Part shown: piece by piece, positions 55,155-62,634 of the stretch
Position numbering within the stretch: position 1 is the stretch's first letter
Layout of the letters: every line of letters starts with the position of its first letter
NCBI GenBank assembly: GCA_020636895.1
Contig: JACJWZ010000002.1
Span: 1 to 64,000 of the forward strand
Reading direction: 5' to 3'
DNA length: 64,000 nucleotides
Origin: Thermoleophilales bacterium
Lineage (GTDB): Bacteria; Actinomycetota; Thermoleophilia; Solirubrobacterales; 70-9
Notes under the pieces: model-generated
What the model saw: only the letters and a program-made list of their open reading frames with translations
Databases searched by the model: none
What the model was told of the DNA's origin: nothing
Made by a program: the position numbers and the translations under genes

Positions 55155-56029
55155 GGGATGTCCACCTTCCGTTCGCAAGTGTCGTCGGCGCGGTCCTTCT
55201 GCTCGTCGCCGTCACATAGATCTTCGCCGTTCCCGCCCGAGAGCGAGTCCTCGCCGAGCTCGCCGAAGAGCTCGTCGTTCCCATCATCGCCGAAGAGGGT
55301 GTCATGGTTGTTGCCGCCGCGGATCGTGTCGTCGCCACCACCGCCGCGCAGGATGTCGTTGCCGGCGTCGCCGAGGATCAGCTTGTCCGCGAAGATCGAC
55401 CCGTAGATCTTGTCGTTGCCGATGCCGCCGTCGAGCCGCTCGGCGCCGACGCCCTCGACCACGTCCTTGGAGAGGATCTTGTCGTTGTCGGCGCCGCCAT
55501 AGGCGATGTCGAAGCCGCCGACCACGATCACGTCCTTCTCGAAGGAGCCCTCGATGAAGTCGTTGCCGTCGGCCACGTACTGGCCACCCTTCGTCCCGTA
55601 CCCGAGGATCCGGTCGCGGTCGGCCTGGCCGTTCATGTAGTCGTTGCCGGGACCGCCGACGAGCAGGTCGTTCTGCTCCTCCCCGTACACCATGTCGTTG
55701 CCGTCGCCGCCGTAGACCTTGTCGTTGCCGACGCCCCCGCAGACGACGTCGTTGCCGCCCATCCCGTAGACCTTGTCGTTGCCCCGGCCACCGTTGAGGA
55801 TGTCGTCGCCGGGGGTGCCGTAGAGGGTGTCGTTGCCGTCGCCGGCGTTGTAGAACTGCCCCTTCTTGCCCTTCAGACGGGTGACCCCGCCGGACTTGTC
55901 GCCCTGCTTGTCACGCTTACGGCAGATCAGCGCGTCCTGCGCCGAGGCGGGCACGGCTGTAGCTGCCAGCGCCATCACCAGGCCGAGCGCGACCACGATC
56001 CTCGCCATCCGTCCCAACGTCAACTTCAT
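55151..56029 (-). CDS. Secreted RTX-like calcium-binding repeat protein, first of pair
   Basis: The 292-residue protein is a paralogue of the next gene, with the same plan: signal peptide (VVALGLVMALAATAVPASA), ALICRKRDKQGDKSGG, a short linker, then GGxGND repeats (GGRGNDKVYG, GGVGNDKVYG, GGDGNDMVYG) and a final TCERKVDIP. Internal repeat registers align between the two proteins. The ATG at 56029 is favoured; another at 56044 is possible. No export system is encoded nearby. Confidence 0.85.
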   Translation of the reverse strand: MKLTLGRMARIVVALGLVMALAATAVPASAQDALICRKRDKQGDKSGGVTRLKGKKGQFYNAGDGNDTLYGTPGDDILNGGRGNDKVYGMGGNDVVCGGVGNDKVYGGDGNDMVYGEEQNDLLVGGPGNDYMNGQADRDRILGYGTKGGQYVADGNDFIEGSFEKDVIVVGGFDIAYGGADNDKILSKDVVEGVGAERLDGGIGNDKIYGSIFADKLILGDAGNDILRGGGGDDTIRGGNNHDTLFGDDGNDELFGELGEDSLSGGNGEDLCDGDEQKDRADDTCERKVDIP

Positions 56030-56118
56030 CCGTGCGCACTCCATCGTCAACTCCGGTCGGAGCTTTAACTCAGGTGAGTCGACTTTGTTTCGCTGCACCC
56101 CCACCAGCGGCAACGCGA

Positions 56119-56204
56119 GGGCGGGTGCCGGGGGGTGTGCCCCCGCCGCCTTCCCGAGCGAAGCGAGGAGCTGAGGCGGGGCTGCACCAGCCCGGCGCCC
56201 GCCC
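56119..56204 (-). repeat. Stem-loop element B with conserved 27-nt loop
   Basis: A long stem (56119-56147 with 56175-56204, about 27 pairs with small bulges) encloses the 27-nt loop 56148-56174, which has CCCGAGCGAAGCGAGG and differs from that of element A (34072-34098) at only 2 of 27 positions. Its stem sequence is unrelated to the other stem. It begins 16 bp after the potA stop, at the end of the polyamine transport operon. Confidence 0.75.
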
Positions 56205-56219
56205 GCCGTGCCGAGGCAG

Positions 56220-57365
56220 CTACCGAAGCACCAGGCAGTTCTCCGGATGCCACCCGAGCGCCACGGTCATCCCCGGCTCCCAGCGATCGTCGGCGCTGGC
56301 GCGATACGTCGCCTGCTCGAGCGCGACGAGCCTCGCACCGCCCCCGAGACCGACCGTGATCTGGGTGCTGACCCCGAGGTAGACGCGATCCTCGATCGTG
56401 CCCTCCAGGCGCACCATGCCCTCCTCGACCTCGTCGTCGATCGCGATCTTCTCCGGCCGCACCGAGAGCTGGACGGTATCCCCGCGCGAGCAGTCGTCGG
56501 GGATCGGAGCCGGGATCCGGTCGCCGGTGGCGATTCGCACCTTGCCGTCGTCGCCGGCGTCCTCGACGACGCCCTCGAGCAGGTTGGAGATGCCGATGAA
56601 TCCAGCGACGAACTCCTCGGCGGGATGCTCGTAGACCTCCTCGGGAGCGCCGCATTGCGCGACCCGGCCGTCCGACATCACGGCGATCCGGTCCGACATC
56701 GACAGCGCCTCCTCCTGATCGTGGGTCACGTAGACGAACGTGATCCCGACCTCGCGCTGGATCTGCTTGAGCTCCACCTGCATCTGCTTGCGCAGCTTCA
56801 GGTCGAGCGCGCCGAGCGGCTCGTCGAGGAGCAGCACCGCCGGGCGGTTGACGAGCGCGCGAGCGAGGGCGACCCGCTGGCGCTGACCACCTGAGAGCTC
56901 GCTCGGCCGCGCCTTCGCCCTGCTCGAGAGCGAGACCAGCTCCAGCGCCTCGCCGACGCGCCTGTGGATCTCGTCCTTGGCGACCTTCTGTCGCTTGAGT
57001 CCGAAGGCGACGTTGTTCTCGACGTCGAGGTGCCCGAACAGCGCGTAGCTCTGAAAGACCATGTTGACGTTGCGCTTGTACGGCGGGACGTCCTCCACCG
57101 GCTCCCCCTCCAGCAGGATCCTCCCCTCGGTCGGGACCTCGAAGCCGGCCAGCATCCGCAGCGTCGTCGTTTTCCCGCAGCCCGACGGCCCGAGCAGCGA
57201 GAAGAACTCGCCCTTCGGGATCGACAGGTCAATGTCGTCGACCGCGGTGAAGTCGCCGAACCGCTTGGAGACCCCCTCCAACCGGACCGCGTCGCCGCCG
57301 CCGTTCCCATCGCCGCCCCCATTACCGCTTGCGCGGACCTCCACGCTGTCGTTGCCACCTTCCAA
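56220..57365 (-). CDS. potA: Spermidine/putrescine ABC transporter ATP-binding protein PotA
   Basis: PotA powers polyamine uptake. The 381-residue protein has Walker A GPSGCGKTTTLRML, the signature LSGGQRQRVALARAL, Walker B LLLDEPLGALDLKLR, the switch THDQEEALSM, and a C-terminal TOBE region (VRPEKIAIDDE). A Gly/Asn-rich N-terminal extension of about 25 residues is unusual. It starts at a TTG (57365) with AGGAGGGAGG eight bases upstream. Order with potC, potB and potD on the same strand confirms the complex. Confidence 0.95.
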   Translation of the reverse strand: MEGGNDSVEVRASGNGGGDGNGGGDAVRLEGVSKRFGDFTAVDDIDLSIPKGEFFSLLGPSGCGKTTTLRMLAGFEVPTEGRILLEGEPVEDVPPYKRNVNMVFQSYALFGHLDVENNVAFGLKRQKVAKDEIHRRVGEALELVSLSSRAKARPSELSGGQRQRVALARALVNRPAVLLLDEPLGALDLKLRKQMQVELKQIQREVGITFVYVTHDQEEALSMSDRIAVMSDGRVAQCGAPEEVYEHPAEEFVAGFIGISNLLEGVVEDAGDDGKVRIATGDRIPAPIPDDCSRGDTVQLSVRPEKIAIDDEVEEGMVRLEGTIEDRVYLGVSTQITVGLGGGARLVALEQATYRASADDRWEPGMTVALGWHPENCLVLR

Positions 57366-57369
57366 GGCC

Positions 57370-58206
57370 TCAGCCTCCCTCCTGGCCCGTCAGGACCTTG
57401 ATGCCGGACTCCTTGCGCCCGAACAGGCGCGGGATCAGGACCGCCGCCGCGACGGCAGTCAGCGAGACCACCATCATCAGGGTCCCGATCGCGTTGATCG
57501 TCGGCGAGACCCCGAACCGGATCGCCGACCAGATCCGCACCGGCAGCGGCTGGGTGTCCTCGCCGGTGGTGAAGAAAGAGAGCACGAAGTCGTCGAAGGA
57601 GAGCGCGAACGTGAGCAGCCCCGCGGCGACGATCGCCGGCCAGAGCTCAGGTACCAGCACCAGCCGCACCGCTTGCCAACGCGTCGCGCCGAGGTCCATC
57701 GCCGCCTGCTCCACCTCGTCCCCCATCGACGCCAGGCGGCCGCGGACGACGACCGTCACGTAGGAGATGGAGAAGGTGATGTGGGCGAGGACGATGGTCC
57801 AGAACGAGAGCTGGATGCCGAGCTGGGAGAAGATCAGCAGCGCCGAGATCCCGGCGACGATCTCGGGCGTGACCAACGGGACGAGCATGAGGACGTTCGC
57901 CGCCGGGCTCCAGCGCGTGCGGGCACGGACCAGGCCGATCGCCAGCGCCGTGCCGATGATCGTCGCGACGATCATCGTCAGGAGCGCGATCCGCAGCGAG
58001 ACGAAGAGCGACTCGCGCAGGGTGTCGTCCTCCAGGAAGTCCTGATACCACTGCAGCGAGAAGCCCTGGAACGACTGCAGCGACTTCACCGAGTTGAACG
58101 AGAAGAGGATGACGACCGCGATCGGGATGAACAGGTACAGGTAGACCAGGAAGCTGTAGAGCCGCAGGAAGCGGGGACGGTCGAACGGGGTGTTGCCTGA
58201 GTTCAC
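57370..58206 (-). CDS. potC: Spermidine/putrescine ABC transporter permease PotC
   Basis: The 278-residue permease has about six TM segments and the conserved binding-protein-dependent transport loop EQAAMDLGATRWQAVRLVLVPELWP. It starts at a GTG 13 bp after the potB stop. Together with PotB it forms the membrane pore of the polyamine importer. Confidence 0.93.
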   Translation of the reverse strand: MNSGNTPFDRPRFLRLYSFLVYLYLFIPIAVVILFSFNSVKSLQSFQGFSLQWYQDFLEDDTLRESLFVSLRIALLTMIVATIIGTALAIGLVRARTRWSPAANVLMLVPLVTPEIVAGISALLIFSQLGIQLSFWTIVLAHITFSISYVTVVVRGRLASMGDEVEQAAMDLGATRWQAVRLVLVPELWPAIVAAGLLTFALSFDDFVLSFFTTGEDTQPLPVRIWSAIRFGVSPTINAIGTLMMVVSLTAVAAAVLIPRLFGRKESGIKVLTGQEGG

Positions 58207-58219
58207 GCGCGCGCTCCCA

Positions 58220-59074
58220 TCAGATCGAGACCGACTCCCTGGCCTCGCGGGCCGCCGAACGCAGGTAGCCGACCATCCAGATCGACAGGAACAGCATCAT
58301 CACGACGGTCAGGGCCGAGCCGAAAGGCCAGTTGTTGGCCGTGAAGAACTGGTCCTGGATCAGGTTGCCGACCATGTAGGTGTCAGGGCCACCGAGCAGC
58401 TGCGCGGACACGAAGTCGCCGACCGCCGGGAGGAAGACGAGCACCAGGCCCGCCAGGATGCCCTGCTTGGTCTGCGGCAGCGTCACGTGGACGAAGGTGC
58501 GGAACGGGGTGCCGAAGAGGTCCTTGCCGGCCTCCACGAGCGCCGGGTCCATGCGATCGAGCGAAGCGTAGATCGGCAGGATCATGAACACGAGGTAGCC
58601 GTAGACGAGGCCGCCGATCACCGCGTAGGGCGTGTTGATCAGCTGGATGCCGGTCTCGGTCAAGCCGATGGACTTGAGGCCGCTGTTGACGAGGCCGTCG
58701 TCGGCGAGCAGCGCGACCCAGGCGTAGGTGCGGACCAGGTAGTTGACGAAGAACGGGATCACCAGCAAGGCGATCAGCAGGTGCTTGCGCTTGCCCCCGT
58801 AGCGGGCGATGTAGTAGGCGACCGGGTAGCCGAGCAGGAGGCAGAAGGCGGCGGTGGCGACCGCGAAGCCGATCGAGCGAAGCAGGACGGGGATGTAGAG
58901 CGGATCGAAGGCGTCCTTGTAGTTGTCCCACTCGAATGCGTAGGTGGCGCGGCCGAGGTCGTCGGTGTAGCCGAACGAGAGGGCCAGGACGAGGCAGATC
59001 GGTACGAGGAAGAGCAGCGTCAGCCAGACGCCGCCGGGGACCAGGAAGCGCGCCCAGAAGCCCTTCGAGCTCAC
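58220..59074 (-). CDS. potB: Spermidine/putrescine ABC transporter permease PotB
   Basis: The 284-residue permease has about six TM segments (VWLTLLFLVPICLVLALSF at the N-terminus) and the EAGKDLFGTPFRTFVHVTLPQT loop. The GTG start at 59074 directly abuts a 22-bp hairpin, so the ribosome-binding region may be sequestered. potC follows by 13 bp. Confidence 0.93.
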   Translation of the reverse strand: MSSKGFWARFLVPGGVWLTLLFLVPICLVLALSFGYTDDLGRATYAFEWDNYKDAFDPLYIPVLLRSIGFAVATAAFCLLLGYPVAYYIARYGGKRKHLLIALLVIPFFVNYLVRTYAWVALLADDGLVNSGLKSIGLTETGIQLINTPYAVIGGLVYGYLVFMILPIYASLDRMDPALVEAGKDLFGTPFRTFVHVTLPQTKQGILAGLVLVFLPAVGDFVSAQLLGGPDTYMVGNLIQDQFFTANNWPFGSALTVVMMLFLSIWMVGYLRSAAREARESVSI

Positions 59075-59178
59075 CTGATGCGTCCTGAGCGTGCCGAGGT
59101 CAAGGACACGGGAGGCGAAAGGGCCTCCGGCCGTGAGCCGACGAGGACGCGGGCATCGGTGCGCTCAGGGCGCATCAG
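59075..59178 (-). promoter_or_regulatory. Large intercistronic hairpin potD-potB
   Basis: The arms at 59075-59096 and 59157-59178 pair over all 22 positions (three as G-U). The right arm covers the potD stop, and the left arm ends at the potB start codon; a CACGG/CCGTG and GGAGGC/GCCTCC substem lie between. It can protect the potD message from decay or limit potB translation, giving more binding protein than permease. Confidence 0.65.
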
Positions 59179-60317
59179 CTCGCTTTCACCTCGGTCCAGG
59201 TCTGGTTCCACAGCCTCCGGTCCTCCGGGTTGTCGAGCCGGTACTCCATGCCGCCGTCGCCGAGCTGCTCGAGGTTGACGTCGATCGACGGCTCCTCCTT
59301 GACGAGCTTCGCGAACTCCTGGCGGCCGCCCTCGACCGGCTGGGGGTACCCGTTCCAGGCGACGTTCTGCGCCGCGTTGTCGGGCTCCAGGATCCAGTCG
59401 ATGAACTTCAGCGCCGTGCCCGGGCTGCGCGCGGTGGCGGGGATGCACATCAGGTCGGTTCCGACCGGCACCCCCTCCGAGCACGTCTCGTACTTGAAGA
59501 CCTCCGGGTTGTCGACCTGGTTGCGGACGTTGACGATGTCGCCGTTCCAGGCCTGGTGGATCGCGGCGGTCCCGTTGACGAGGTTCTGGGTCGAGTTGGT
59601 CGAGATCCCGCGCGCGAACTCCTTCTGCGCCAGGAGCGTCTCCTTCGAGATCTCGAGCTCGTTGGGATCGGTCGTGTTGAGATCGAACCCGTTGATCAGG
59701 TTCGCCTCGCCGATCGCCTCCTGGAAGTCGTCGAGGATGAACATCCGGCCCTCGCCGTCGGGGTTCGTGAGGTCGTTCCAGGAGCCGGTCATGCCCTGAA
59801 CCTCGTCGTCGCGCCAGGCGATCCCGGTCGTGTAGTACGTGTAGGGAACCGAGAGCTTGCTCTCCGGGTCCCACCATCCGTTGTCGTAGAACGACGAGAT
59901 GCCCTTCGCGTTCTTGAGGTCGTCGCGGTCGAAGTGCGCGAGCAGGCCTTCCTGGTTGAGCCGGAACGCGTACTCGGGAGTCGGCCAGATGATGTCGTAC
60001 TGCCCGCCCGCCCTGAGCTTGGTCACCATCGCCTCGAGGTTGTCGAAGTTGACCTCGTTGACCTCGACCCCGTACTTCTCGGTGAACGCCTTCTTGATGG
60101 CGGGGTTCATGTACTGGGCCCAGTTGTAGATCAGGAGGTCGCCGTCGATCTTCGGCTTCACGTTGACGCCAGCCTCCGGCAGGTCGAGCGCGCGCTCGAC
60201 GGTGCAGCCGCTGAGGGCACCGAGGCTGCCGAGCCCCGCCAGCCCGAGCGCCCCGCCGGCGCCGGCACGCAGCGCCTGCCGCCGGGTCAGGGTTCGGCCG
60301 AGGTCCCAGCTGCTCAT
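59175..60317 (-). CDS. potD: Polyamine ABC transporter substrate-binding protein PotD
   Basis: The 380-residue protein has a Tat-like signal (LTRRQALRAGAGGALG) and a lipobox (LGALSGC), so it is an exported lipoprotein. Segments such as DLLIYNWAQYMNPAIKKAF and PDNAAQNVAWNGYPQPV are typical of PotD/PotF-like binding proteins. The ATG at 60317 overlaps the stop of the TetR gene (TGATG). Putrescine or spermidine is the likely ligand. Confidence 0.93.
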   Translation of the reverse strand: MSSWDLGRTLTRRQALRAGAGGALGLAGLGSLGALSGCTVERALDLPEAGVNVKPKIDGDLLIYNWAQYMNPAIKKAFTEKYGVEVNEVNFDNLEAMVTKLRAGGQYDIIWPTPEYAFRLNQEGLLAHFDRDDLKNAKGISSFYDNGWWDPESKLSVPYTYYTTGIAWRDDEVQGMTGSWNDLTNPDGEGRMFILDDFQEAIGEANLINGFDLNTTDPNELEISKETLLAQKEFARGISTNSTQNLVNGTAAIHQAWNGDIVNVRNQVDNPEVFKYETCSEGVPVGTDLMCIPATARSPGTALKFIDWILEPDNAAQNVAWNGYPQPVEGGRQEFAKLVKEEPSIDVNLEQLGDGGMEYRLDNPEDRRLWNQTWTEVKAS

Positions 60318-60949
60318 CAGACGACCGCCCTCTCGCTGCCGGCGACCTCACCGGCGGCGCCGAGCTCGGCGCCGAGCTGCAGGGCCGCGAAGTCGAGGCA
60401 GATCTCCCGCATGCGCTCCTCGCTCACCGCGTTGTCGCCGAGCGTCACCTGCACCGACAGCCCGTCGATCAGCGTCGCGATCCGCAGCGCCGCCTCCTCG
60501 GGATCGATCGCGGCCGTGAACTCGCCCGACTCCTGCCCGTCCGCGACGATCGCAGCGATCCGCCCGCGCCAGGCGTCATCGAGGCGCTGCCGCTCGGTCG
60601 CCGCCTCGGCATCGTGCAGCGACCGCGCCCAGAGCTCGATCCACAAGCTGAGGTCGCCGTCGGAGGTACTCGCCTCGATCAGGAAGCGCATCCGTGCCGA
60701 CGCGCTCGGCAAGTTCACCAGCCGTGCCTCGAGATCCACGGCGAAGTTTTCCTCGTCGGCGATCAACGCCTCCGTGAGTAGGCGCTCCCGGGTCTTGAAC
60801 CAGTAGATGACCGCCGGGGCACTCGTCCCGGCGCGCTCGGCGACGTCGGCGATCCGCGTCGCGGAGAGACCACGTTCGGTGATCACCTCCGCGGCGGCGC
60901 GCAGGATCTGCGGCCTGCGGATGTGGTCGATGGCCGGGCGCGGGGTCAC
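60317..60949 (-). CDS. TetR/AcrR regulator of pot operon
   Basis: The 210-residue protein has a TetR HTH (RRPQILRAAAEVITERGLSA, IADVAERAGTSAPAVIYWFK) similar to BetI-type regulators, and a helical ligand domain. The GTG at 60949 has GGGAGGT upstream. It is translationally coupled to potD and lies in the same operon, so it probably controls the operon, with a palindrome upstream of its gene as the likely operator. Confidence 0.92.
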   Translation of the reverse strand: MTPRPAIDHIRRPQILRAAAEVITERGLSATRIADVAERAGTSAPAVIYWFKTRERLLTEALIADEENFAVDLEARLVNLPSASARMRFLIEASTSDGDLSLWIELWARSLHDAEAATERQRLDDAWRGRIAAIVADGQESGEFTAAIDPEEAALRIATLIDGLSVQVTLGDNAVSEERMREICLDFAALQLGAELGAAGEVAGSERAVV

Positions 60950-61035
60950 CGGGCACCTCCCGGGGTGACCGGAACGCCCAACGCCAACGCAAGTACTCCG
61001 CTTCTCCTCATCGCCTCCGTCTGCCCTTCGGAAAG

Positions 61036-61051
61036 CTGAACCGCTGTTCAG
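61036..61051. promoter_or_regulatory. Palindromic operator candidate for pot TetR
   Basis: CTGAAC-CGCT-GTTCAG is a 6-bp inverted repeat with a 4-bp spacer, 87 bp upstream of the TetR-pot operon. Its shape fits TetR-family operators. No promoter elements could be named with certainty. Confidence 0.5.
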
Positions 61052-61177
61052 GCTACTCCTGCTCGACTGCATCCGCAAGCGGGAACACGCCGACGGGGAA
61101 AAAGAAGCGAATCGAGTCAGGTCAGTGGGGTCAGGGGCTCCAAGGGGGGTGTCACGGTCTCGGCTCTACTCCGGCAG

Positions 61178-61786
61178 CTAGGCGAGCGCGTCCGGGTCGA
61201 CTCCCAGCATCGGTGCGATCGCGGCGGCGACCAGCGCGCGCGCTCGCTCGGCGCCGACCCCCGGGTCGTCGAGCATCACCCGCACCCCGGCGCCGTCGAG
61301 GACGGCCATCGCGACGTCTGCGACGGCCTCGGGGTCCGCCCCGGGGTCGAAGTCGCCCGCCGCGATGCCGGCGCGGACGACCGCGGCGAGCCATTCCCGG
61401 TAGCGGTCGTAGAGGCGGTTCGCCACCGGACGCAGATCAGGCTCGCGCACCGCCCGCAGCCAGAGCTCCACCCAGAGCACCCACTCGCGCTCCTGCTCCC
61501 CCTGCGCCGGCAGCGACTCGCGGATCGCCTCGGCGAGCGCCGCGGTTCCCGGCGCCGTCTCGGCGACCTCTCCGGCGACGCCGAAGCGGTCATCGCCGGC
61601 GCGCTCGAACGAGTGGATCAGCGCCTGCTCCAGAAGTTCCTCGCGGGTGGAGAAGTAGTGATGGACGAGGCTGGTCGAGGCGCCGGCGCGCTGCGCGACC
61701 CGCGCGATCCGCACCGCGTCGATCCCCTCCTCGGCGATCAGGTCGCAGGCGGCTTCGAGAATCCGCGCTGCGGTGTCCTGCGCCAT
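61178..61786 (-). CDS. TetR/AcrR family regulator
   Basis: The 202-residue protein has a TetR HTH (AARILEAACDLIAEEGIDAV, IARVAQRAGASTSLVHHYFS) and a helical C-terminal domain. It is not part of the pot operon. TAGGCT (minus strand, 61793-61798) precedes the ATG by six bases. It is divergent from the 61965 gene across a region with a perfect 21-bp tandem duplication, which is its likely operator. Confidence 0.92.
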   Translation of the reverse strand: MAQDTAARILEAACDLIAEEGIDAVRIARVAQRAGASTSLVHHYFSTREELLEQALIHSFERAGDDRFGVAGEVAETAPGTAALAEAIRESLPAQGEQEREWVLWVELWLRAVREPDLRPVANRLYDRYREWLAAVVRAGIAAGDFDPGADPEAVADVAMAVLDGAGVRVMLDDPGVGAERARALVAAAIAPMLGVDPDALA

Positions 61787-61878
61787 GTGGCGAGCCTATT
61801 CAGCCCGGGCGGACGGTTTCGCCCGCCCGCGACGGACCGGCGTGGAAGAAACGACCGCCGCCGCGAGTCAGCAGAGAT

Positions 61879-61920
61879 GAACGGGACCGCAACCCGGTCG
61901 AACGGGACCGCAACCCGGTC
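61879..61920. repeat. Perfect 21-bp tandem duplication
   Basis: Two identical 21-bp units follow each other (61879-61899 and 61900-61920), each containing GACCG-CAACC-CGGTC, an inverted repeat. They lie between divergent genes (TetR at 61786 and a lipoprotein at 61965). The spacing of two helical turns fits cooperative binding of a dimeric regulator. Confidence 0.7.
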
Positions 61921-61964
61921 GGAACGACCCTGACGATCAACGACGAACCTTCGGGAGGAATGAG

Positions 61965-62570
61965 ATGAGATCGAGGATCGCACTTGGCATGCTGCTGGCG
62001 GGCACTGCACTCGTGACGGGGGGATGCGGTGGTGGTGGTAGTGGTGGTGGCGAGTCCGCCTCCGAGACGCTGCCCTTCGACGCCGAGGAGCGCTGCGACG
62101 GCACCGAGGGGACCGGCTGCCTCGGCGAGCCGGCCGCAGCGGGGACGACCTTCGTCGACGAGCAGGAGGACGAGTCCTGGAAGATCACCTACGTCGACGG
62201 CAGCGCCACCCGCGAGCCGAACGACGACCCCGCGAACCCGGAGTCCCTGCAGGTCGTCCTGACGCTGCGTTACGAGTACGAGAGCGACGACGGCGAGGGC
62301 CGCTCGCTGGTCGGCAGCTATTACGGCGACACCTTCGAGGTCGACACGTCCACCGACGGCGACGGCATCGCGGATTGCGGCACCGAGCCCGATGAGGTCG
62401 ACATCGAGTCCGGTGGCTCGATCGAGGTGAAGTACTGCTTCGCCGCCGCCGGCCCTCACGACCTGATCGCGGGGCCCCTGGTGAGCCAGGTCTCCGGAAG
62501 TGGCGGGGGAGCCTTCCTGTCCGTCGAGGATCCCCCTCCCGCCGACGGATCGGACGGATCGGAGAACTAG
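61965..62570 (+). CDS. Secreted lipoprotein of unknown function
   Basis: A 201-residue protein with a lipobox (LVTGGCGGG), a Gly/Ser linker, and a mature domain with cysteines and beta-strand patterns (ESLQVVLTLRYEYESDDGEG, EVKYCFAAAGPHDL). The fold is not recognised. The ATG follows GGGAGGA at five bases. It is probably controlled by the divergent TetR. Confidence 0.75.
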   Translation: MRSRIALGMLLAGTALVTGGCGGGGSGGGESASETLPFDAEERCDGTEGTGCLGEPAAAGTTFVDEQEDESWKITYVDGSATREPNDDPANPESLQVVLTLRYEYESDDGEGRSLVGSYYGDTFEVDTSTDGDGIADCGTEPDEVDIESGGSIEVKYCFAAAGPHDLIAGPLVSQVSGSGGGAFLSVEDPPPADGSDGSEN

Positions 62571-62571
62571 G

Positions 62572-62606
62572 CGGTGGCGCCGGCGGCGGCGGCGCTGCCC
62601 CCACCG
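62572..62606. terminator. Hairpin between convergent genes
   Basis: CGGTGG and CCACCG pair, with an inner GGCGC/GCGCT stem, in the gap between the lipoprotein stop and the FAD oxidoreductase stop. It likely terminates both transcripts. Confidence 0.4.
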
Positions 62607-62634
62607 GCGATCTGAATCACGGGGACGGCGCTCC

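Noticed and set aside
54306..56029. Type I secretion substrate reading of the RTX proteins
   Set aside because: They have Sec signal peptides and no ABC exporter or membrane-fusion gene is nearby.
58557..58575. GAGCGAAGCG segment in potB as another loop copy
   Set aside because: It lies in coding sequence and only 10-11 bases match.
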